DNA of 64,000 nt, taken from positions 62,001 through 126,000 of the forward strand of contig NZ_JAAAMV010000020.1 in NCBI RefSeq assembly GCF_009909185.1, read 5' to 3'. Below, piece after piece: positions 24,419 to 33,452 of the stretch. This DNA comes from Paenibacillus glycinis. GTDB taxonomy: Bacteria; Bacillota; Bacilli; Paenibacillales; Paenibacillaceae. The stretch's first letter is position 1. Each line of letters opens with the position of its first letter. Position numbers and translations under genes: made by a program. Below the pieces are notes generated by a model, which worked only from the letters and a program-made list of their open reading frames with translations, was not told the DNA's origin and ran no database searches.

Positions 24419-25087
24419 ATGAAAGTCGTTATCGTGGACGATCATCCATTGGTCCGCAAAGGATTGATCGCCGTTCTTGCAAGCGAAGAAGAAATCGAAA
24501 TCGTCGGGGTATCGGAAGCCGTTGACGATGCGCTTAAGTTGATCGAGAAGACGGAGCCGGACATGGCGATCGTCGATATTCGCCTCGGGGACCGCTCCGG
24601 GTTCGAGTTGGTGGAAAATTTCAGCCACCTCGGGTGCCGATTCATCATGCTCACGTCGTCCGCGGCGGAGTTCGACGTCCGCCGTGCGGAAGAGAGCGGC
24701 GCCTACGGGTATGTCCTGAAGGATTCGATGCCGGAGGAACTGCTGCTCGCCATCAAGATGGTCGACCGCGGCCGTAAATACTTCGATCAGGGATTGATGG
24801 AAGTATTGATCCGGAAAGAGGCGGACGATCCGCTGGAGAAACTGACGCCGAAGGAGCGGGAAGTATTGATCTCGCTCGGCGAGGGCTTGTCGAACGGCGC
24901 CATGGCGAAAAAGCTGACGATCAGCGAGTTCACGGTCAAGAAGCACGTCAGCCGCATTTTCCAGAAATTGAACCTGAACGATCGTACGCAGGCTGCCCTC
25001 TACGCGCAGTCGCGGGGCATGACGGCTTATTCGCCGCCCGAGGAGCGATCCGAAGAAAAACTAGACCCGACTGGTACTAAAGTGTAA
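24419..25087 (+). CDS. LuxR-type response regulator
   Basis: The protein of 222 residues has an N-terminal receiver domain: VVIVDDHPLVRKGL with the acidic pair, MAIVDIRLGD with phosphoacceptor Asp near residue 53, FIMLTSSAAE with Thr/Ser, and YVLKDS with Lys. A C-terminal LuxR/GerE helix-turn-helix follows from about residue 145 (LTPKEREVLISLGEGLSNGA, ISEFTVKKHVSRIFQKLNLN). It acts with the upstream kinase. ATG 24419 overlaps no upstream coding but follows GGTGAT. The next genes on the same strand are the EPS chain-length genes, so a biofilm or EPS regulatory role is inferred from position. Confidence 0.88.
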   Translation: MKVVIVDDHPLVRKGLIAVLASEEEIEIVGVSEAVDDALKLIEKTEPDMAIVDIRLGDRSGFELVENFSHLGCRFIMLTSSAAEFDVRRAEESGAYGYVLKDSMPEELLLAIKMVDRGRKYFDQGLMEVLIRKEADDPLEKLTPKEREVLISLGEGLSNGAMAKKLTISEFTVKKHVSRIFQKLNLNDRTQAALYAQSRGMTAYSPPEERSEEKLDPTGTKV

Positions 25088-25341
25088 CAAAAGGCAGCTC
25101 AAAGGTAGTACTCGGATATACGACCGGAGTAGAAATAAAATCATCCTGCCGCGTAATAGTCTTGTAAGGCGTGGTCGCTATAGAATTAAGGTAAGGCAAT
25201 GGAAAGGCCGGCAATCGCAAGAAAAAAGCGGGGCCGAGAGCGAAAAAAGGCAATAGAACCGTCATTATAAGTCAGAATATTCAGAAAAAATATATTTTTG
25301 TTCATCTTTACATGAACGAAATCGGTATCGGAGGAAACAGC

Positions 25342-26100
25342 TTGGAATTGCTACGCTACTGGAGTGTTATCCGAAAACGGCTATGGATGATTGCGCTACT
25401 CGTTGTTGTCAGCTGCACGGCTGTCGGCTTCTACTCGACCCATTACCTGCCATCGCAATTTGAGGCCTCCGCCCAACTGATCGTCAACAATCAGCAAACG
25501 GACACGACAAAGACCGCCACGAGCATCGATGTCGGATCCATCAGTTCAAGCACCATGGTGATCAAAACGTACAAGGAAATCATCCGTACGCCGCGCATCA
25601 TGAAGAAAGTCGCGGATCGATATCCGGACTTGCATGCGAGCCCCGAGGAGCTCATCGCCAAGATCAGCGTGAAGTCCGTCAACGAAACGCAAGTGATGTC
25701 CATCACCGCCGTAGACGGTTCGTACGTGAGGGCGGCCAAAATGGCGAACGCGGTCTCGACGGTATTCCAACAGGAAATCAAAACGCTGATGAAGCTGGAC
25801 AACGTGTCCGTGCTCAACCTGGCCGACACGACGAAGCACCCGCAGGCAGTATCGCCTCACCCGCCGACGAACATCGTCGTCGCGTTCATCCTCTCGGCGA
25901 TGGTCGGCGTCGGAATCGCGTTCGTGCTCGATCAGCTGAACAACACGGTCAAGAACGAAGAAGAAATTCGGGATCTGCTCGGCGTTCCCGTGCTGGGGGC
26001 GATTCCCAAGGTGAAACGGCGCGATTTGTCCGACAAGGGCGCGCAGCCGAAAATGACGAGTCTGGGAGGCGGAGGAAAAAATGTCACGCTCGATTCTTAA
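25342..26100 (+). CDS. Wzz/YveK-type polysaccharide chain-length protein (EpsA-like)
   Basis: The protein of about 252 residues has two transmembrane helices (RLWMIALLVVVSCTAVGFYS near the N-terminus and IVVAFILSAMVGVGIAFVLD near residue 190) around an extracellular Wzz-type domain. A Pro-rich signature precedes helix 2 (KHPQAVSPHPPTN). It is the membrane activator of the bacterial tyrosine kinase and controls polymer length. TTG 25342 is favoured because GGAGGA lies 7 bases upstream, while ATG 25312 has no ribosome site. It overlaps the kinase gene by 20 bases. This pair corresponds to epsA-epsB at the head of Bacillus EPS operons. Confidence 0.85.
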   Translation: MELLRYWSVIRKRLWMIALLVVVSCTAVGFYSTHYLPSQFEASAQLIVNNQQTDTTKTATSIDVGSISSSTMVIKTYKEIIRTPRIMKKVADRYPDLHASPEELIAKISVKSVNETQVMSITAVDGSYVRAAKMANAVSTVFQQEIKTLMKLDNVSVLNLADTTKHPQAVSPHPPTNIVVAFILSAMVGVGIAFVLDQLNNTVKNEEEIRDLLGVPVLGAIPKVKRRDLSDKGAQPKMTSLGGGGKNVTLDS

Positions 26101-26725
26101 ACGGGATCTCATCGCCGACTCGCATCCGGCTTCGGCGGTATCGGAAGCTTACCGCAGCCTGCGGACCAACATCGCGTTCTCGAGCCGGGAGGAAGCCGTC
26201 AAAACGATCGCGTTCACGTCGGCCTTGCCCGGCGAAGGGAAAAGCACGATCGCGGCCAATATCGCGGTCGCCTATGCCCAGACGAAGAGGCGGGTCGTGG
26301 TCATCGACGCGAATTTGCGCAAGCCTGCCCAGCATGAAATATTCGGCCTCTCCAACGTGCATGGTTTAAGCACGGTATTAACGAAGCACGGCGAGCTTGA
26401 CGACGTCCTTCAGCGGACGGGCGTCGGCAACCTCCAGGTCATCACGGCCGGTCCGCTTCCCGCGAATCCTTCCGAGTTACTGGAATCGATTCCCATGACG
26501 GAGCTGCTGGCAGCGGCGAAGGAACGCTTCGACATCGTCATTCTCGACACGCCATCGATCGATTCCGTATCGGACGGACTGGTCGTGGCCAGCAAGAGCG
26601 ACGGCGTCGTGCTGGTCATGAAAGCCGGAAAAGTGAAAAACGAAATCGCGTTAAAAGCAAAGGCTTCGCTGGAATACGGCAATGCGAACCTGATCGGCGC
26701 CGTGTTGAACAACGTCAACCGTTAA
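26081..26725 (+). CDS. CpsD/CapB-family tyrosine kinase (EpsB-like)
   Basis: This 214-residue cytosolic BY-kinase has Walker A in FTSALPGEGKSTIAANIAVA (near residue 50), Walker A' in RVVVIDANLRKPAQHEIF and Walker B in FDIVILDTPSIDSVSD. N-terminal SEAYRSLRTNIAFSS is the typical oligomerisation motif. BY-kinases phosphorylate their own C-terminal tyrosine cluster and other EPS proteins. Here the protein ends at LIGAVLNNVNR with no tyrosine tail, so classical autophosphorylation control may be absent. The EAR RNA follows immediately. Confidence 0.88.
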   Translation: MSRSILKRDLIADSHPASAVSEAYRSLRTNIAFSSREEAVKTIAFTSALPGEGKSTIAANIAVAYAQTKRRVVVIDANLRKPAQHEIFGLSNVHGLSTVLTKHGELDDVLQRTGVGNLQVITAGPLPANPSELLESIPMTELLAAAKERFDIVILDTPSIDSVSDGLVVASKSDGVVLVMKAGKVKNEIALKAKASLEYGNANLIGAVLNNVNR

Positions 26726-26754
26726 GCGTCGACGTCCCATTCCGCCGGTTATTA

Positions 26755-26876
26755 GGAAATGTCTCCTGCTCCTCTATCACCGGAGGCACTCGGTCATGCT
26801 GTGGGTCAGCCGACCTTAGACGTTCATCGTCAAGGGTATGACGTGAGGATGGGTTGAATGCCCGCTGCTCCATGCG
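26755..26876 (+). ncRNA. EAR element (epsC RNA motif), processive antitermination RNA
   Basis: Between the kinase gene and the next EPS gene lies a highly structured stretch of about 120 bases. It carries CCGGAGGCACTCGGT, GGTCAGCCGACC (a hairpin), GTCAAGGGTATGAC (a hairpin) and GGGTTGAATGCCC (a hairpin), followed by CTGCTCCA that echoes CTGCTCC near the start. Sequence, helices and location (after the epsB-like gene) agree with the EAR RNA of Bacillales EPS operons, which lets RNA polymerase read through downstream terminators. Recognition rests on memory of the family and position; borders are approximate. Confidence 0.75.
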
Positions 26877-26887
26877 TTATCTAAAAG

Positions 26888-26935
26888 TACGAGCTATGTT
26901 TACTCGTTAGGGAGAAAACATAGCTCGTATTTTTA
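26888..26935 (+). terminator. Intrinsic terminator inside the EPS operon, directly after EAR
   Basis: TACGAGCTATGTTT pairs with AAACATAGCTCGTA around a 14-base loop and is followed by TTTTT. It lies 12 bases after the EAR RNA and 59 bases before galU, so without antitermination most of the operon would be silent. Confidence 0.85.
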
Positions 26936-26946
26936 GCATCATGATT

Positions 26947-26969
26947 AGACAGACAGACAGACAGACAGA
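26947..26969 (+). repeat. AGAC tetranucleotide repeat before galU
   Basis: AGAC is repeated almost six times in tandem (five full units plus AGA) between the terminator and the galU ribosome site. Change in copy number by slippage would alter spacing in the leader but not a reading frame. Confidence 0.9.
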
Positions 26970-26993
26970 TAAAAACGGATAGGGTGAGATCAA

Positions 26994-27893
26994 ATGACAA
27001 AAGTGAGAAAAGCGATTATCCCAGCGGCTGGACTCGGTACAAGATTTCTGCCCGCGACCAAAGCAATGCCGAAAGAAATGCTTCCGATCCTGGATAAACC
27101 AACGATTCAGTACATTGTCGAAGAAGCCATCGCATCCGGCATCGAGGATATCATCGTCGTAACGGGCAAAGGGAAACGGGCCATCGAGGATCACTTCGAC
27201 ATTGCCTTCGAGCTCGAGCAGTCGTTGGCGGAGAAAGGAAAGCTCGAACTTCTGAAGAAGGTCCAGCAGTCCTCCAACGTTGAACTCCACTATATCCGTC
27301 AGAAAGAACCGAAAGGGCTGGGACATGCCGTTTGGTGCGCGCGGAATTTTATCGGCGACGAACCGTTCGCGGTGCTCCTCGGCGACGACATCGTGCAGTC
27401 CGACACTCCTTGCACCAGGCAGCTGATCGAGCAATACGAGCAAACGGGAAAATCGGTCATCGGCGTTCAGACCGTCGGTCCCGAACAGACGGACCGCTAC
27501 GGCATCGTGGACCCGCTCGAGAAATTCGAACGCCTCTACAAAGTCAACCGCTTCGTGGAGAAGCCGCCCAAAGGGCAGGAGCCTTCGAATCTCGCGATTA
27601 TGGGCCGCTACGTGCTGACGCCGGAGATTTTTGAATATTTGGGCAGGCACGAGACCGGATCCGGCGGCGAGATCCAATTGACCGACGCGATTCAAAGATT
27701 GAACGAAGATCAAGGCGTCTATGCCTATGATTTCGAAGGCATCCGTTACGACGTCGGCGAGAAGCTCGGCTTCATCATGACGACGATCGAATTCGCGCTG
27801 CGCAACAACGAGCTTCGCTATACCCTCATGGAAGAGCTCGAGGGAATACTCGAACGCGAGAAAGTGAGTGAAAACAATGCCCCAAAGGTATGA
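26994..27893 (+). CDS. galU: UTP-glucose-1-phosphate uridylyltransferase
   Basis: The 299-residue protein is a nucleotidyltransferase: [20 protein letters not shown] with the G-x-G-T-R-F signature and [32 protein letters not shown]; and [11 protein letters not shown] with substrate-binding Lys. It makes UDP-glucose from UTP and glucose-1-phosphate. UDP-glucose feeds the EPS and is oxidised to UDP-glucuronate by the ugd product 12 kb downstream. It is read after the EAR RNA, and its end overlaps the next gene by 17 bases. Confidence 0.93.
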   Translation: MTKVRKAIIPAAGLGTRFLPATKAMPKEMLPILDKPTIQYIVEEAIASGIEDIIVVTGKGKRAIEDHFDIAFELEQSLAEKGKLELLKKVQQSSNVELHYIRQKEPKGLGHAVWCARNFIGDEPFAVLLGDDIVQSDTPCTRQLIEQYEQTGKSVIGVQTVGPEQTDRYGIVDPLEKFERLYKVNRFVEKPPKGQEPSNLAIMGRYVLTPEIFEYLGRHETGSGGEIQLTDAIQRLNEDQGVYAYDFEGIRYDVGEKLGFIMTTIEFALRNNELRYTLMEELEGILEREKVSENNAPKV

Positions 27894-28569
27894 ACAGGAC
27901 GCGGTGATGGAGATTTCGGACTACGATTCGATCCGGCGCGCGCTGGCGAAGGACGGCGATCTGGTTTCCTATACCGTGGTCAAACGGTTGATCGATATTA
28001 CGGGCGCTCTGCTGGGTCTCCTGTTCTTTCTGCCGCTGTTCATGCTCGTCGCGTTGCTCATCAAGCTGGAAGATCCGAAAGGCTCGGTCTTCTTCTACCA
28101 GGTCAGAATCGGCAAGAACGAGAAGCCGTTCCGCATGTTCAAGTTCCGTTCCATGGTATCGAATGCCGAAGAGAAGCTGAAGGACCTGCTCGCCCAGAAC
28201 GAAATCAAAGGCGCGATGTTCAAGATGAAGGATGACCCCCGCATCACGAAAGTGGGCAAATTCATCCGGAAAACGAGCATCGACGAGCTGCCTCAGTTGA
28301 TCAACGTGTTGATCGGCGACATGTCGCTGGTCGGTCCGAGACCGCCGCTCAAGCGGGAAGTCGCGGAGTATACGGAGTACGACAAGCTGCGGTTGACCGT
28401 CACGTCGGGCTGCACCGGCCTGTGGCAGGTAAGTGGGCGCAACAACCTCAGCTTCGAGCAGATGGTCGAGCTGGATTTGAAGTATATCCAAAATAGAAGC
28501 ATTGCGGGGGATCTGAAGATCATTTTCAAAACATTCAAGCTCCTGGTCGGGGCGAAGGATGCTTTTTAA
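27877..28569 (+). CDS. Initiating sugar transferase (polyprenyl-phosphate phosphoglycosyltransferase)
   Basis: This 230-residue monotopic membrane enzyme has one hydrophobic segment ([20 protein letters not shown]), then the catalytic domain: [20 protein letters not shown], a [20 protein letters not shown] segment containing the Asp-Glu/Arg residues of the WcaJ/PglC family, and [12 protein letters not shown]. It transfers a sugar phosphate from UDP-sugar to undecaprenyl phosphate, the first step of repeat-unit assembly. ATG 27877 lies inside the end of galU; a GTG at 27868 is another option. Confidence 0.9.
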   Translation: MPQRYEQDAVMEISDYDSIRRALAKDGDLVSYTVVKRLIDITGALLGLLFFLPLFMLVALLIKLEDPKGSVFFYQVRIGKNEKPFRMFKFRSMVSNAEEKLKDLLAQNEIKGAMFKMKDDPRITKVGKFIRKTSIDELPQLINVLIGDMSLVGPRPPLKREVAEYTEYDKLRLTVTSGCTGLWQVSGRNNLSFEQMVELDLKYIQNRSIAGDLKIIFKTFKLLVGAKDAF

Positions 28570-28589
28570 CGGATGGGACGGGGATTGCA

Positions 28590-29846
28590 ATGAAGAAAAT
28601 CATGTTTATTACGAACCGGCTTCCATTTCCGAACACGGACGGACGGAAAAATATGCTGCTGCAGTACATCCGTCAAATGAAGGAGATTTATCCCGATAGC
28701 GAGCTGGTCAATTTATCCTTCGTGGACGACGCCAAGTACTTGAAGGACCGGCCGCGCGAGATCGACCGGCTCGTAAGCCTCGAGCTGCCGGGATTGGCCG
28801 AGAAGCTGTTCAACATCGCCGTCTATTCGGTGCTGCTGCGCAAATGGCCGCTTCAGGTCGCCGTCTATTACTCCCGGAAGACGCACCGGAAAGTCAAAGC
28901 CGCGATCAAGGAAGAGAAGCCGGAGTTCATCCTGTACGATATGGTGCGGGTGGCGGAATACTTGTCGGACGAGCAGGGCAGCAAGGTGCTCAGCTATGAC
29001 GACCTGCTCTCGCTGCGCTACAAGCGGCAGCTCGAATGGTTCCAATACATTCCGTCGATCTTCGGCGGCTTCACGGGCAAGCTGCCCGGCGGCATGAAGC
29101 GGCTCGCGGATATGAAGTTCATCCAGAAATGGCTGATCAACTTCGAGAGCAAGCTGCTGGACCGGTACGAGAGACGGGTGGCCTCGCTCTTCCATCATCT
29201 CGTCTTCACTTCGCCGGTCGAGGCGGAGAGCTTCCAAAAGCTGACCCGCCACGAATCGTGCTACGGCATTCCGATGAAGTTCGAACCGGATCAAACGAGA
29301 GGCAAAGGACCGCGCCGCTACGACCGCAACAAGCTCGTGTTCGTCGGCAAGATGGACATCCCGCATAACAGCTCGGCCGTCGCTTACTTCTGCGAACGGG
29401 TATGGCCGAGCATCAAACGGCAGGCGCCGGACACGACGTTCTATATCGTCGGGAAAAATCCGACGGCCGCCGTGCTGCGCCTGCAAGAGACCTATCCGGG
29501 CGTGGTCGTGACCGGGGAAGTGGACGACGTGAAGCGCGTCGTGGGCGATTCGGCCTTGATGATCGCGCCGATGCTGTTCGGAACGGGCATCAAAACGAAG
29601 ATCGTCGAGGCGATGTCCTGGGGCGTTCCGGTCGTGACCAACCAGATCGGGATCGAAGGCATCGACGCGAACCATGGAGAGGACTTGTTCGTCTGCGATT
29701 CGGACGAGGAGATCGTGCGGAACGTGCTGCTGCTGCTGAACAACGCCGAGCTGAACGATAAGGTCTCGCGCAATTCGGTCCGTTACGTGGCGAGCAACTT
29801 CAGCAGCTCCGCGACTCTCAAAAACATGGAGCTGATTCTATCATAG
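28590..29846 (+). CDS. Glycosyltransferase, GT-B fold (GT4-like)
   Basis: The 418-residue protein begins KIMFITNRLPFPNTDGRKNM, typical of sugar transferases with a GT-B fold. Its C-terminal domain has LVFVGKMDIPHNSSAV, FYIVGKNPTAAV, and MLFGTGIKTKIVEAMSWGVP, where the Glu of the E-x7-E-like motif binds the nucleotide sugar. It adds one sugar to the growing lipid-linked repeat unit at the cytoplasmic face. Donor and linkage cannot be read from the sequence. It sits between the initiating transferase and the polymerase genes. Confidence 0.82.
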   Translation: MKKIMFITNRLPFPNTDGRKNMLLQYIRQMKEIYPDSELVNLSFVDDAKYLKDRPREIDRLVSLELPGLAEKLFNIAVYSVLLRKWPLQVAVYYSRKTHRKVKAAIKEEKPEFILYDMVRVAEYLSDEQGSKVLSYDDLLSLRYKRQLEWFQYIPSIFGGFTGKLPGGMKRLADMKFIQKWLINFESKLLDRYERRVASLFHHLVFTSPVEAESFQKLTRHESCYGIPMKFEPDQTRGKGPRRYDRNKLVFVGKMDIPHNSSAVAYFCERVWPSIKRQAPDTTFYIVGKNPTAAVLRLQETYPGVVVTGEVDDVKRVVGDSALMIAPMLFGTGIKTKIVEAMSWGVPVVTNQIGIEGIDANHGEDLFVCDSDEEIVRNVLLLLNNAELNDKVSRNSVRYVASNFSSSATLKNMELILS

Positions 29847-29878
29847 CGCCGTTCAAGCAAAGCCCAGCCAAAGCATCC

Positions 29879-31189
29879 ATGGTTCGCAACCTCATCATCG
29901 GGCTGTTTCTTTTCTCGATCGCCGTCCTCTCGTACGATAGCTTGCCGTATTTCCACTTTTCGGTCTATCGTCCGCTTTCGATGTTTTCGATGTTCGCGTC
30001 CTCGTTTTTGCTCTTGTTCACGGGGTACCGGTTCAAGACGGGCGATTACTTCTTGCTGGCCTTCGCGACGTACAGCATCGGGCATTCCTTGGTCGTCTCC
30101 GTCGGCTACGATGACGTGGGGAGCAGCTTCAAGCATGTCATCACGGTACTGTTCGGACTATCGATGTACCGAACGTCGGTTTATATCGCGCAGGAGTCGA
30201 AGGAGGATCCCGCCTTGGTCGGTTGGATCGCGAAGAGCGTGCTGGTCGCGTTCATTCTGCCGATCGCGGCCGGATTTCTCCAGCTGATGGATGCGCTGTT
30301 CGTTCACAGCGGGTTTTCCGGGGCTTTCACCGGGCTGTTCTCGGAGAAGGTGTACAAGGGCAGGATTCAGATGCTGTCGGGCGAGCCGTCCTGGGCCGCC
30401 ATCCACATGCTGAGCGGCGGATTGCTGATGGTGTTCCTGCACAAGCGGGGCTACCGCTGGCAATTGCAGCTCGCGATCGGCACCGCGGTGCTCATGGTGC
30501 TGTCGTTCTCGGCTTACGCGTACAGCGTACTGCTGACCGCGCTGCTCATCTACGTGCTCATCGCGAACAAGAACCGCGGCAAGATGATTCTGCTGCTCGC
30601 GGTTTGCGTCGCCGCCGTCGCGTTCGTCGTGCCGTTTCTGCTCGAGGCGCTGCATGTCAGCGGTTATTTCACGGATCGCTTTCAGTTTAATTTCAGCCAT
30701 ATGGTCAAGGCGGACAATTCGTTTTTCATCCGCGTCTTTTTTCCGGCCATCGGTTTTCTCGAATTCGCCCAGCACCCGATATTCGGCGTGGGCGGCGGGT
30801 TCTATTACAGGGATTTCGCAGATCTCCTGATCAAGCATTTCAGCGATGGACTCGTATTCTCGGAAGTATCCGATCTCGTGTTCAACCGTCCGGAAATGGC
30901 GACATCGCGGAACTTGCTGGCAAAGGTATTCGCCGAGGAAGGTTTGGTCGGCGCAATTCTGCTTATCGGATTCATGGCCTCGGTCTTGCGAAGCGCAGGC
31001 GCGAATCCGTACGCGAAATTCGCTTTTGCGCTGTGCGTGGCGCTCGTCATGAATTTCGATTCCTATTCCTTCGTGAACTTCTGGTTGTTGATCGGGTTCA
31101 TCCGCGGCGGCTTCTTCGACGAATTGCCGGCCGTGCGGGAGGTTGGAATGGAGAAGCAGCGCATGAAGGGAATGAAACGGATCGCATGA
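29879..31189 (+). CDS. O-antigen ligase/Wzy-type polysaccharide polymerase
   Basis: The 436-residue protein has about ten to twelve hydrophobic segments and a larger extracellular loop (about residues 255-335, with FNFSHMVKADNSFFIRVFFP and HPIFGVGGGFYYRDF), the pattern of Wzy/O-antigen ligase family proteins. It would join lipid-linked repeat units outside the membrane. I see no clear ribosome site before ATG 29879, and the frame is open upstream, so the start is uncertain. Its stop overlaps the next gene in ATGA. Confidence 0.78.
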   Translation: MVRNLIIGLFLFSIAVLSYDSLPYFHFSVYRPLSMFSMFASSFLLLFTGYRFKTGDYFLLAFATYSIGHSLVVSVGYDDVGSSFKHVITVLFGLSMYRTSVYIAQESKEDPALVGWIAKSVLVAFILPIAAGFLQLMDALFVHSGFSGAFTGLFSEKVYKGRIQMLSGEPSWAAIHMLSGGLLMVFLHKRGYRWQLQLAIGTAVLMVLSFSAYAYSVLLTALLIYVLIANKNRGKMILLLAVCVAAVAFVVPFLLEALHVSGYFTDRFQFNFSHMVKADNSFFIRVFFPAIGFLEFAQHPIFGVGGGFYYRDFADLLIKHFSDGLVFSEVSDLVFNRPEMATSRNLLAKVFAEEGLVGAILLIGFMASVLRSAGANPYAKFAFALCVALVMNFDSYSFVNFWLLIGFIRGGFFDELPAVREVGMEKQRMKGMKRIA

Positions 31190-32406
31190 AAATCGTTATC
31201 GTAAACAGTTTGTACACGCCGCATATCATCGGCGGCGCCGAAATATCGACGCAAATCCTAGCGGAAACGCTGACGGCGGCGGCCGAGGTCCACGTGCTAA
31301 CGGTAGGGGCGCAGAAGCGCGCCGCCGGCATCGATTCCGAGATCATCAACGGGGTGACCGTGCACCGGCTGCCGTACAACAACTTGTATTGGATCGGCGA
31401 AGGCAAGGATGCCGGCACGCTCAAGAAAACGGGCCGCCGGCTCATCGATCTGTACAATCCCGTGCAGATTGGGGCCGTGCGCAAGCTTCTGGACCGGATC
31501 GATCCGGATCTGATCCACACCCAGAACCTGTCCGGGTTCGGCGCGGCGATCTGGACGGCGGCGAAAGCGCGCGTGCCGATCGTGCATACGCTGCGGGACT
31601 ATTCGCTGCTCTCGCCGGTCAGCTCGCCGATCGCCAATCCGATGCTCTCGCGCATGTACCAATGGAGCTCGCTCGGCGTCAGCAAGCGGGTATCGGCGGT
31701 CGTCGGGATATCCTCGCATATCCTGAAGCGCCATACGAGCGCGGGGCTGTTCCCGAACGCGGCCCGGCTGGTCATACCGAACGTCGTGGATGGCGAGATC
31801 GCCGGCGCGCCGAAGGAGTTCGACCGCAAGCCGCTTCGCATCGGCTACTTCGGAAGAATCGAACCCGAGAAAGGCGTGCGCGAGCTGGTCGATGCCGTTC
31901 GCTCGCTGCCCCGCGAGATGGTGGAACAAGTCGTCGTCTGCGGAGAGGGCGGCATGCGGCAAAAGCTTGTCGAGCTGTGCGCCGGCGACGACCGCTTCCT
32001 GTTCACCGGCAAAGTCACGCCGAAGGAAGCCCGCGCCAACATGGCGAAGGTCGACGTCACGTTCGTGCCTTCCATCTGGGAGGAGCCGTTCGGACGGGTG
32101 ATCATCGAATCGTATCAGGTCGGCACGCCCGTGTACGCTTCGGCGGTCGGAGGCATTCCCGACGCGGTCTGGAATCCGGACGACTTCCTGTTCAAGCCGG
32201 GCAGCGCGGAGGCGATCGCGGAGAAGATCGCGGCATTCCATGGCATGTCCGGCGACGAGAAGCGAATCGTCCAGGAGCACTGCCTGAAGCATTGCGGCTG
32301 GTTCACCAAGGGCTCGCTGCTGGAAAACCATTTGGACCTCTACGGACGGATCACGGAATCCGGCAGCCAAGCCTACGCGTTGGCGGCCGCGAACGGGAGG
32401 TCCTGA
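31186..32406 (+). CDS. Glycosyltransferase family 4
   Basis: The 406-residue GT-B enzyme has the N-terminal VNSLYTPHIIGGAEISTQIL (the GG loop typical of GT4) and a C-terminal domain with IGYFGRIEPEKGVRELVDAV, VVCGEGGMRQKL, FTGKVTPKEARANM and PSIWEEPFGRVIIESYQVGT (the E-x7-E donor-binding motif). It adds a sugar with retention of configuration. Its ATG overlaps the stop of the polymerase gene, and its stop is 2 bases before the next gene, so translation is coupled. Confidence 0.88.
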   Translation: MKIVIVNSLYTPHIIGGAEISTQILAETLTAAAEVHVLTVGAQKRAAGIDSEIINGVTVHRLPYNNLYWIGEGKDAGTLKKTGRRLIDLYNPVQIGAVRKLLDRIDPDLIHTQNLSGFGAAIWTAAKARVPIVHTLRDYSLLSPVSSPIANPMLSRMYQWSSLGVSKRVSAVVGISSHILKRHTSAGLFPNAARLVIPNVVDGEIAGAPKEFDRKPLRIGYFGRIEPEKGVRELVDAVRSLPREMVEQVVVCGEGGMRQKLVELCAGDDRFLFTGKVTPKEARANMAKVDVTFVPSIWEEPFGRVIIESYQVGTPVYASAVGGIPDAVWNPDDFLFKPGSAEAIAEKIAAFHGMSGDEKRIVQEHCLKHCGWFTKGSLLENHLDLYGRITESGSQAYALAAANGRS

Positions 32407-32408
32407 GC

Positions 32409-33452
32409 ATGCGCAAGCCGATCGTGTACATGTGGCCCAAGACGAGCCCGCACAATAAATACAGCGAGCTGCTGACCAATTCGATCGAGCAGAACGGATT
32501 GCAGGTCGAGCATTACGACCAAAAGGCGATGTTCAAGCCCCGCAGGGGCGATATCGTGCACCTGCACTGGCCGAGCAATTCGTATACGGCGTCGGCCTTT
32601 CCGCTGACGGTCGTGAAGTCGCTGTTCTTCGCCCTGCTGCTGCTGGCCTACAGATGCTTCGGCATGCGGTTGTTCTGGACGGTTCATAACGTCTGGCCGC
32701 ATACCGGCAAGTCGGGCTGGGACAAGCTGATGCGCAAATATATTTTGACCGTCTGTCACGAAGCGTTCGTGATGAGCGAGTCGGTGAAGGCGGAGGTCGC
32801 CGCGACGTTCGGCGTGCCGGCGAGCAAGCTCGTGGTGACACCGCACGGCCACTACGTGAACGCCTATGCCCGCAAGGGCAAGGACATCCGCAAGCAGTTC
32901 GGCATTGCTCCGGACAGCTTCCTGTTCCTGTTCATCGGCCGAATCAATCCCTACAAGGGGGTCGATCAGCTCGTGGAGGCTTACGCGCAGCTGGGGCAGG
33001 GGGGATGCGAATTGCTCGTCGCGGGGCATGTCGACGCGGGGTACGACCTCGGTTTCATCGACCGCGTCAACGACGGCACGATCCATCTGTACCCGCAGTT
33101 CGTGGACGACCTCGAGCTGGCCGATTACTTGGAAGCGGCCGACGTGATCGTGCTGCCGTACAAGCAAATCACGACGTCGGGCAGCGCGATCCTGGCGTTG
33201 TCCCACAAGAAGCCTGTCGTCGCGCCGCGATTGGGCGCGCTCGGCGAATACGTATCCGAGGGATGCGGGATCTTGTATGATCCGGACGATCCGGAAGGCC
33301 TGCTCAAGGCGCTTCGCCTGTCCATGGAGATGGACGCGAAGGAAACGGAGATGCATATCGCGGCGAAGCTCCGGGAACTGGATTGGGGCCGGATAGCCGG
33401 TAAAATGATTCAAATTTATACCGGTACGAAACGGTACGAGGTGAACGCATGA
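32409..33452 (+). CDS. Glycosyltransferase family 4
   Basis: The 347-residue protein has IVYMWPKTSPHNKYSELL at its N-terminus, a hydrophobic stretch LFFALLLLAYRCFGMRLFWT that may associate with the membrane, FLFIGRINPYKGVDQLVEAY, and IVLPYKQITTSGSAILALSH in the donor site. In GT4 proteins of the EpsF/EpsD type the last segment replaces E-x7-E with S/T-rich residues. It adds a sugar to the EPS repeat unit. It starts 2 bases after the previous gene and overlaps the next by 4 bases. Confidence 0.82.
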   Translation: MRKPIVYMWPKTSPHNKYSELLTNSIEQNGLQVEHYDQKAMFKPRRGDIVHLHWPSNSYTASAFPLTVVKSLFFALLLLAYRCFGMRLFWTVHNVWPHTGKSGWDKLMRKYILTVCHEAFVMSESVKAEVAATFGVPASKLVVTPHGHYVNAYARKGKDIRKQFGIAPDSFLFLFIGRINPYKGVDQLVEAYAQLGQGGCELLVAGHVDAGYDLGFIDRVNDGTIHLYPQFVDDLELADYLEAADVIVLPYKQITTSGSAILALSHKKPVVAPRLGALGEYVSEGCGILYDPDDPEGLLKALRLSMEMDAKETEMHIAAKLRELDWGRIAGKMIQIYTGTKRYEVNA

